Shown here: in pieces, positions 58,808-64,000 of the stretch
Layout of the letters: every line of letters starts with the position of its first letter
Position numbering within the stretch: position 1 is the stretch's first letter
Assembly: GCA_019637265.1 (NCBI GenBank)
Contig: JAHBVY010000005.1
Location: 304,186 to 368,185 of the forward strand
Reading direction: 5' to 3'
From: Polyangiaceae bacterium
Lineage (GTDB): Bacteria > Myxococcota_A > Polyangia > Polyangiales > Polyangiaceae
Length of the DNA: 64,000 bases
Position numbers and translations under genes: made by a program
Notes under the pieces: generated by a model
Database searches by the model: none
What the model was told of the DNA's origin: nothing
What the model saw: the letters and a program-made list of their open reading frames with translations, nothing else

Positions 58808-60502
58808 TCAGTCGATGATACGGAACTCGACGCGGCGGTTCTTGGCGCGGCCAGCCTCCGTGTCGTTGTCCGCCACGGGCTTGTCGGGACCGAAGCCCTC
58901 AGAGGTCAGGCGGTCTGCCGAAATCCCCTTGCGGATGAGGTAGTCCATGCACGCCTTCGCGCGGTCCTTGCTGAGCTTGGTGTTCAGCGCCTGGGAGCCT
59001 CGGCTGTCGGTGTGACCGTGGACCGCGATGCGGAGCTCGCTGCGTGAGCGCATCAGCGCCACCACCTCGTCGAGGATGGGGTAGCTCACCGCCTTGATCG
59101 TGCTGCGCGCCGTCTCGAACTGGATGGGCTGCAAGAGCTCGATCTCGCCGGACTCCTCCACCAGCTTGGTGAAGCCAGGGCAGCCGTTCTTCTCGGCCAG
59201 CTTGTTCTCCAGGCCGGGCTCCAGTGGGCAGGCGTCCTTAGTATCCGGGATGCCGTCCTTGTCCGCGTCGTCCTCGGGGCAGCCGTCGGCGTCTTGGATG
59301 CCGTCCTTGTCCTCCGGATCGTCAGGGCACTGGTCGACATCGTCAGGGATGCCGTCGTTGTCGCGGTCCCCGGGCGCCGGGCAGCCATCCGTCGGATCCG
59401 GCGGCTTGCCGTCCTCCTTCTCGTTGGGGCAAGCGTCGACGTCGTCGGGGTAACCGTCGCCGTCCGTGTCGCGATCCGACATCTCCACGTCGGGCGCGTC
59501 GCGGTAGCGCCGCGCCACCTGACCGGGGTCCGTGTCCTCGATCGTGGTGTAGGCGCCCACCTGGACCAACACGCGCACGTCGGGGGCGCCGTAGCCTGTG
59601 GCGAGGCGCGTGCCGCCGCCGCCCTTGAAGTACCAGCGCCGGTCGTCGTCGAGGTTCAGGCGCAGGTGCGCGAGCCACTCGAGGTCCGTGTTGCGGCTGG
59701 CGAAGAAGGTGCTCTCGCCGCCCGCCTTCACGAGCCCAGTGGTCCCCCACAGCTCACCACCGAGCAGGATCGCGTTGTCACGCAGCGGCAAGTAAGCGCC
59801 CACGCCGTAGCGCAGCTCACTGGCCAGCGCAAGCACGCCGTTGGTGTTGCCGATGCCGCGCTCCGGGCGGAAATGCGGCCCGATGTTGCCGGCGACGTAG
59901 AAGGCGTCGAAGTCGAGCTCCACGGAGCCGTACAGCATGCCGGTGATCGCGTCGTCGCTGGCGAAGGAGTCCGCCGCGCCCACGGGCACCCACACCGCGC
60001 CGCCACCGCCGAGCCGCAGGAAGCCGCTGTCGCTCTCGTAAGCGCGCACCCGCGCGTCGAGCCGGAGGTCATTCAGCACGGTGGGGTCGCGCTCGAGCCC
60101 GCCGCCCACGCCGAGGCGCTGAGGATCGGCCCCGCCCCCTTGGTACACGGTGACGGGCAAGCTGATGTTGACGCCGAGCCGACTCGACAGCTCCGCGCCC
60201 GCCTGCAGGTAGGCGATGAGCTGGTGTCGCAGCGGGGTCTCGATGTCCCGCTGCACCCGCGCGTCGTCCGTCAGCGTGGTGCCGCGCAGCGGGTTCAGGG
60301 TGTAGCCAAGGGTGGCCGCGCCGTAGAAGCGCGTCTTGGGCGCCATGTAGGGCCGCCACACCGCGAAGCCGTCATCCGGAGCGCCGCTGATCTGGATGCG
60401 GTCGAGGTAGAAGGTGGACTGCTGTGCGCTCGCCTCGGTGCTCAGCGCCAAGAGCGCGAACGCAGCCAAGAGGGTCGAGAGCAATCGCCGCGTGTGGATC
60501 AT
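58808..60502 (-). CDS. OmpA-family protein with TSP type 3 repeats
   Basis: A 564-residue outer-membrane protein: signal peptide to about residue 25 (STEASAQ). A beta-barrel domain of about 300 residues follows. Thrombospondin type 3 repeats (about 340-440, DTDGDGYPDDVDACP and four like it) bind calcium. A C-terminal OmpA peptidoglycan-binding domain (about 455-564) contains VHGHTDSRGSQALNTKLSKDRA. GGAGG a few bases before the ATG at 60502 fixes the start. It probably ties the outer membrane to the cell wall. No interruption seen. Confidence 0.95.
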   Translation of the reverse strand: MIHTRRLLSTLLAAFALLALSTEASAQQSTFYLDRIQISGAPDDGFAVWRPYMAPKTRFYGAATLGYTLNPLRGTTLTDDARVQRDIETPLRHQLIAYLQAGAELSSRLGVNISLPVTVYQGGGADPQRLGVGGGLERDPTVLNDLRLDARVRAYESDSGFLRLGGGGAVWVPVGAADSFASDDAITGMLYGSVELDFDAFYVAGNIGPHFRPERGIGNTNGVLALASELRYGVGAYLPLRDNAILLGGELWGTTGLVKAGGESTFFASRNTDLEWLAHLRLNLDDDRRWYFKGGGGTRLATGYGAPDVRVLVQVGAYTTIEDTDPGQVARRYRDAPDVEMSDRDTDGDGYPDDVDACPNEKEDGKPPDPTDGCPAPGDRDNDGIPDDVDQCPDDPEDKDGIQDADGCPEDDADKDGIPDTKDACPLEPGLENKLAEKNGCPGFTKLVEESGEIELLQPIQFETARSTIKAVSYPILDEVVALMRSRSELRIAVHGHTDSRGSQALNTKLSKDRAKACMDYLIRKGISADRLTSEGFGPDKPVADNDTEAGRAKNRRVEFRIID

Positions 60503-60615
60503 GCTTCCTCCGTCGGGACTCACCCGACACCCGTCATTCCTCAAGAGGTGGACGTGGAGCGGCTTCGCTGCCCCATGACGAGGGCCAACCTATCCGACCC
60601 CCGCCGCCTTGAGAA

Positions 60616-60648
60616 CGGCTTTTTGTGGGGGTGGGTTTGGCAGTGCGC
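60616..60648 (+). repeat. G/T-rich repeat copy 17
   Basis: CGGCTTTTTGTGGGGGTGGG then TTTGGCAGTGCGC, in the gap between the CAP gene and the OmpA gene. GGCAGTGC tail. Confidence 0.72.
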
Positions 60649-60714
60649 TCTACGGCCCAGGCGCTCGTCGCCGAGCGGCGCGGGGTTACCCGCGCGTGGC
60701 GCCCGCAGAACGCG

Positions 60715-61989
60715 TCAGAAGCTGGCGAACAGCTCAGCCACCCAGTGGTTGCCCTCTGGGTCCTGCACCACCCCGACCCCCACCTCGGTGAACCGTGGGT
60801 GGAGCAGGTTGCCTCGGTGGCTCGGGCTCCGCCACAGCGCGCGGTGGGCGCGCTCCAGGGTTCGCGCCCGCGCCACGTTCTCGCCGGAGATCTTGGGGCT
60901 GAGCCGAGCGGCCTCGATCCGATCCGCGGGGTTCCCCTGCCCGACGTCGTGGGCCAGGCGGCCGGCCTTCTGCATCTCCCGCGCGTGGGCGCGGGCCAGC
61001 TCGGCGAGGGTGGGGTTCGAGCGCAGCGCGGGCAGGTCGTGAGCGGCGCGCGCCGCGTTCACCCAGGCGAACAGCCGCTCCTCGGGGCTGCCGGTGCCGG
61101 CGCCTTCGCCGGGCGCGGGGGTGGTGTCGGGACCGCTCGGGGGCGGCTCCCCGGCGTACAGCTCCACCTCGAGCAGCGGGCGTGGGCCAGAGCTGGTGGT
61201 GACGAGCAGCTGCGCCACCCAGCGGCCCTTCGCGTCGGCCTGGAAGCTCGCCCGGGCGCTGCCCGCCGCCTGGTTGGTGGGCACCTCCCGCGGGGCGCCG
61301 GTGGGCGGCAGCAGCACCAACTTGGACGCTTGCGCTGGCACCAGGAGCTTGGCGTGGAGGCTGATCCAGCTGCCGACCTGGGGCTGGAGCGGCACTGGGC
61401 TCACGAGATCGGCCAGGGCCTCCACCGCGACCAGAGCGATCACCTGACGGTCATGGCTACTGACTCGAGCGACGCCGCAGCGGAGCGGGTGCTCCGGCTT
61501 GGAGGCCCGAGCCCAGCGCGTGATGCGCTCCGTGGCGTCCGCCGGATCCACTTCGGAGCCGGCCAACGTCCACACCCGGGGCCACACGTGGGGTGAGCCT
61601 TGGCTCCGGAGGGTGAAGGTCACCTGCGCCATCTCCGGCTCCTCGTCGCCGCGCAGCATGCCCTCGGCGACGCGCGCCGCCACGCGATGCAGCGGCGCCT
61701 CCCCGACGCCGCACGCGTCGAGGTAGCGCTGGGTGCTGGGATCGGGCGCCGTTTCGGGCTCCGGGGAGCGCGCCTCGCGGCGCCAGCCCGGGGCCTGGCC
61801 CAGCGGGGGCAGCTCGGGCTCGGGGCTCGGCGTGCTCGCGGCGGGCTCCGCGGGCGGGATCAGATCGGGCGGTAGCGGCGCGGTGCTCCCGCAGGCCGTG
61901 CAGAGCGCCATCACGGCGAGCTGCGGCGCTTGGCTAGACCACGGCGGGTGCACCTGGGGCCGCAGCGCCACCCTGACTGGCCGGCCCAT
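60715..61989 (-). CDS. CAP/SCP-domain exported protein
   Basis: A 424-residue protein. The C-terminal 115 residues are a CAP (SCP/PR-1) domain: NAARAAHDLPALRSNPTLAELARAHAREM, then GENVARA, SPSHRGNLLHPRFTEVGVGV and HWVAELF, with the two His and two Glu of the usual cavity. A Pro-rich region and a beta domain of about 200 residues precede it. The N-terminus is weakly hydrophobic (LAVMALCTACGS), compatible with a lipoprotein. CAP proteins in bacteria have unknown function; lipid binding or protease-like roles have been suggested. Confidence 0.82.
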   Translation of the reverse strand: MGRPVRVALRPQVHPPWSSQAPQLAVMALCTACGSTAPLPPDLIPPAEPAASTPSPEPELPPLGQAPGWRREARSPEPETAPDPSTQRYLDACGVGEAPLHRVAARVAEGMLRGDEEPEMAQVTFTLRSQGSPHVWPRVWTLAGSEVDPADATERITRWARASKPEHPLRCGVARVSSHDRQVIALVAVEALADLVSPVPLQPQVGSWISLHAKLLVPAQASKLVLLPPTGAPREVPTNQAAGSARASFQADAKGRWVAQLLVTTSSGPRPLLEVELYAGEPPPSGPDTTPAPGEGAGTGSPEERLFAWVNAARAAHDLPALRSNPTLAELARAHAREMQKAGRLAHDVGQGNPADRIEAARLSPKISGENVARARTLERAHRALWRSPSHRGNLLHPRFTEVGVGVVQDPEGNHWVAELFASF

Positions 61990-62053
61990 GGGGACTCAGT
62001 ACCACCCCCAAGCGACGCTTACCAGTTGGGCGGCCCGTGTGCTGCCTGACGGT

Positions 62054-62080
62054 GAGGTGCCGTCCAACCCCTAAAAGCCC
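62054..62080 (-). repeat. G/T-rich repeat copy 18
   Basis: GAGGTGCCGTCCAACCCCTA then AAAGCCC, in the divergent gap between the CAP and MlaD-like genes. GGACGGCACC tail. Confidence 0.7.
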
Positions 62081-62189
62081 ATGCCGATCCTGCGGCAGGC
62101 TCGCGAGCTGGCGCCGGGCGTCCAAGACGAGGGGCACGCTCGCTGCTTCGTCGACCGGCGGGGGCACTCCTGATACCTTGGGCGGAGCG

Positions 62190-63656
62190 ATGGGTCGGTT
62201 CACCACAGCTGCCAAGGTCGGCGTGTTCGCGGTGGTGATGCTGGTCGCTGGCTATTTCATCTGGAGCTACGTCGACAAGACGTCGGGCGGGGGGCGCGGC
62301 TACACCGTCTACGTGCTGCTACGCGACGCGACGGGGATCGCCAAGCACTCGCAGGTGAAGATCGCCGGGATCCCGGTGGGGACGATTCAAGACGTGCGGC
62401 TCGAGGGCGATCGGGCGCGGGTGGACATCCGCGTGAACCCGGATGTGCCGCTGTTCGAGGACGCGGCGGTCTCCAAGCAGAGCGCGTCGCTCCTCGGCGA
62501 GTTCTTCTTGTCGCTCGCGCCGGGCACCTCCGGGCGCCGGGAGCTGAAGGATGGCGACCGCATCCCCCACGTGATCGAGGCCGCGAGCACCGACGAAATC
62601 CTCAAGGATGTCAGCGACATAGCGAAGCAGGTCAAGCTGGTGGCGGCGAGCCTGGCGGAGACGGTGGGCAGCGACGAGGGCAAGGGCAACGTCCGCGACA
62701 CCTTGAAGAACCTCGCGCAGGTGACCGACCAGCTGAACCTCACCGTGCGCGAGAACCGCGCGACGATCCGCAACATCCTCTCCAACGTGGAGGGGGTCAC
62801 CTCACGCGGCGGACCGGAGCTCGAGGCCATCCTCAAGGACGTGCGCGCCGTGACCTCCGAGGTTCGTCAGCTCACCGCCGCACAGGGCACCGGCGCCGAG
62901 GCGACGCCCGGCGAGATCCGGCAGATCATCACCAAGATCAACAAGGCGAGCAGCAGCCTCGAGCGCACCCTCGCCGACGCGGAGGTGGCGACCGGGCGCT
63001 TGGCGCGCGGGGAGGGGACGCTCGGTCGGCTCAGCAAGGACGAGAAGCTGATCAACGAGATCGAGGGGATCACGGAGGACGTGGGGAACTTCGTCGGAGG
63101 CATCAACCGCCTGCAAACGATCGTCGGGCTACGAACTGACTATCAGTTCCTCTCGGGCACCGTGAAGAGCTACGTGGAGCTCCGGCTGCAGCCGCGTGAG
63201 GATAAGTATTACTCCATTGAAATAGTGAACGACCCGCGCGGCCTCACGCGCTACGAGCAGATCGATACGGACTCCTCGAACCCGAACGATCCGGATCATT
63301 GGCGCGAGGTGCGCACCATCACCACCAACTCCTTCCGCTTCTCGCTCCAGTTCGCGCAGCGCTTCGGCCCCTTCACGGGGCGCTTCGGCATCAAGGAGTC
63401 GACGGGCGGCGTGGGGGTGGATTTGGCGCTGTTCGACGACCGCTTCGAGCTGCGCCAGGACTTCTATGGGTTCGGCGAGGTGACGCGGCCCAGGTGGCGC
63501 ATCGGGCTCGGCTATGAGTTCATCACGCGGCTGTGGCTGCTCGGCGGCGTGGACGACCTGCTAAACCCCACGCGACGCGACTACTTCGTGGGCCTGAACC
63601 TGCGCTTCAACGACGAAGACCTGAAGAGCATCTTACCGTTCGCGCCGACACCGTGA
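62190..63656 (+). CDS. MlaD/MCE-domain lipid-transport protein
   Basis: A 488-residue protein: one N-terminal membrane helix (about 8-28), an MCE domain (about 36-115, VYVLLRDATGIAKHSQVKIAGIPVGTI), a coiled-coil region (about 130-310), and a C-terminal part (about 325-488) rich in strands (FRFSLQFAQRFGPFTGRFGI and WRIGLGYEFITRLWLLGG) resembling a small outer-membrane domain. This layout suggests an envelope-spanning lipid carrier. ATG 62190 with GGAG just upstream. No MlaE or MlaF gene is adjacent. Confidence 0.88.
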   Translation: MGRFTTAAKVGVFAVVMLVAGYFIWSYVDKTSGGGRGYTVYVLLRDATGIAKHSQVKIAGIPVGTIQDVRLEGDRARVDIRVNPDVPLFEDAAVSKQSASLLGEFFLSLAPGTSGRRELKDGDRIPHVIEAASTDEILKDVSDIAKQVKLVAASLAETVGSDEGKGNVRDTLKNLAQVTDQLNLTVRENRATIRNILSNVEGVTSRGGPELEAILKDVRAVTSEVRQLTAAQGTGAEATPGEIRQIITKINKASSSLERTLADAEVATGRLARGEGTLGRLSKDEKLINEIEGITEDVGNFVGGINRLQTIVGLRTDYQFLSGTVKSYVELRLQPREDKYYSIEIVNDPRGLTRYEQIDTDSSNPNDPDHWREVRTITTNSFRFSLQFAQRFGPFTGRFGIKESTGGVGVDLALFDDRFELRQDFYGFGEVTRPRWRIGLGYEFITRLWLLGGVDDLLNPTRRDYFVGLNLRFNDEDLKSILPFAPTP

Positions 63657-63900
63657 GGTAGACTGACGAGCTACTCTCGCAGTGCGTAGGCGCTGCATCG
63701 AGGTGGATTGATTGAGTTGCCCACCCCGTTTCGTGCTCGGCCCACAGGGCCTGCGCGCGTCCTACCCCTCCCCGATGTCCGTCCTCGGGGGCCGAGCCCC
63801 CTGCGGGCGGCCATGGGAGGGGTGCTGATAGTACGCCAATGGCCGCCGGTGAATATGGGAAGTGAGGGTGACTGGCATGAGGATGACTAGCCAGGCATCT
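63657..63900. other. Gap after the MlaD-like gene
   Basis: No confident gene. It contains the hairpin GGGGGC-CGA-GCCCCC (63787-63801), probably a terminator. A toxin gene would be expected here if the antitoxin-like gene to the right were paired downstream, but none is seen. Confidence 0.5.
63787..63801. terminator. GC hairpin
   Basis: GGGGGC-CGA-GCCCCC, a 6-bp stem with a 3-nt loop, 130 bp beyond the MlaD-like gene and 100 bp beyond the antitoxin-like gene that reads towards it. Confidence 0.45.
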
Positions 63901-64000
63901 TCACAGCCGCGAGCGTAGCTCGGCCATCACTTCGTCCGCATCGAAAGTGCGACCGGCCTTCATGTCTTCCAGCCCCTCCCTGATGGACTCGTGCAGCGCT
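63901..64000 (-). CDS. Antitoxin-like gene, C-terminal end only
   Basis: The last 32 codons of a gene that starts beyond the right edge. The visible residues read ALHESIREGLEDMKAGRTFD then ADEVMAELRSRL and stop. The pattern EGLxDxxAGRTxxxxEVMAELRxRL is typical of C-termini of ParD/RelB-type antitoxins. No partner is visible to the left, so a toxin, if present, must be on the other side or lost. Assignment rests on a short fragment. Confidence 0.55.
   Translation of the reverse strand, partial: ALHESIREGLEDMKAGRTFDADEVMAELRSRL

Noticed and set aside
1..64000. CRISPR arrays, tRNA or rRNA genes
   Set aside because: No regularly spaced repeats with unique spacers and no cloverleaf or rRNA signature were seen; the tandem repeats found have no spacer structure.

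Overview
The window is high-GC DNA (about 70 percent by eye) with densely packed genes and mostly single-copy housekeeping or envelope functions. Several traits point to a myxobacterium (phylum Myxococcota, probably Polyangia/Polyangiales-like): surface lipoproteins with long Gly-Ala-Ser tethers, Cys-rich lipoproteins with DUF1566 or metal-binding repeats, an OmpA protein with thrombospondin type 3 repeats, a Ser/Thr kinase fused to an AAA ATPase and paired with an FHA protein, and a RegB/RegA redox pair. The genus cannot be fixed from sequence alone. I saw no tRNA, rRNA or CRISPR array.

Layout. 1-3.9 kb: 3' end of mutS2, an MntA/HepT toxin-antitoxin pair, an orphan glyQ and a DUF72 gene. 4-10.2 kb: a Gly-rich beta-helix lipoprotein, a small membrane protein, and a potassium uptake operon trkH-trkA-sensor read leftwards. 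10.3-15.5 kb: a candidate metal-acquisition island (TonB receptor, two lipoproteins, a NicO/UreH-like transporter) in which the receptor and the transporter share the operator GTRGCACG-N12-CGTGCTAC. 15.8-20.1 kb: one large Cys-rich/DUF1566 lipoprotein gene split by a complete IS66 element (2404 bp, exact 8-bp target duplication). 20.6-21.3 kb: a vapBC pair with a near-perfect 30-bp palindrome over the antitoxin start. 21.5-32.8 kb: FHA protein, kinase-ATPase, a 1615-residue lipoprotein whose C-terminus resembles Tc-toxin A subunits, and a MopE-like lipoprotein. 33.3-36.3 kb: pirin, alpha/beta hydrolase, secreted protein. 36.7-45.9 kb: a complete aerotolerance-type operon moxR-DUF58-DUF4381-like-batA-batB/C fusion-batD-batE. 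46-53 kb: hypothetical proteins, SRPBCC protein, TPR/beta-barrel protein, TerB-like protein, Gly-rich lipoprotein, Tat-exported LigB-type dioxygenase, divergent RNase HII-like protein. 53-58.7 kb: acyltransferase, Fur regulator, then a regB-regA-multiheme cytochrome operon. 58.8-64 kb: OmpA/TSP3 protein, CAP-domain protein, MlaD-like protein, and the 3' end of an antitoxin-like gene.

The most unusual signal is not a gene. About eighteen copies of a short G/T-rich element (core GGGTTTTGGGGGTTTG, with three alternative tails) lie scattered through the window, about one per sizeable intergenic gap. A few are absorbed into coding sequence: the IS66 transposase, the signal peptide of the DUF4381-like protein and the N-terminus of BatD. 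I do not recognise this family. The heptamer AACTGAC also looks over-represented.
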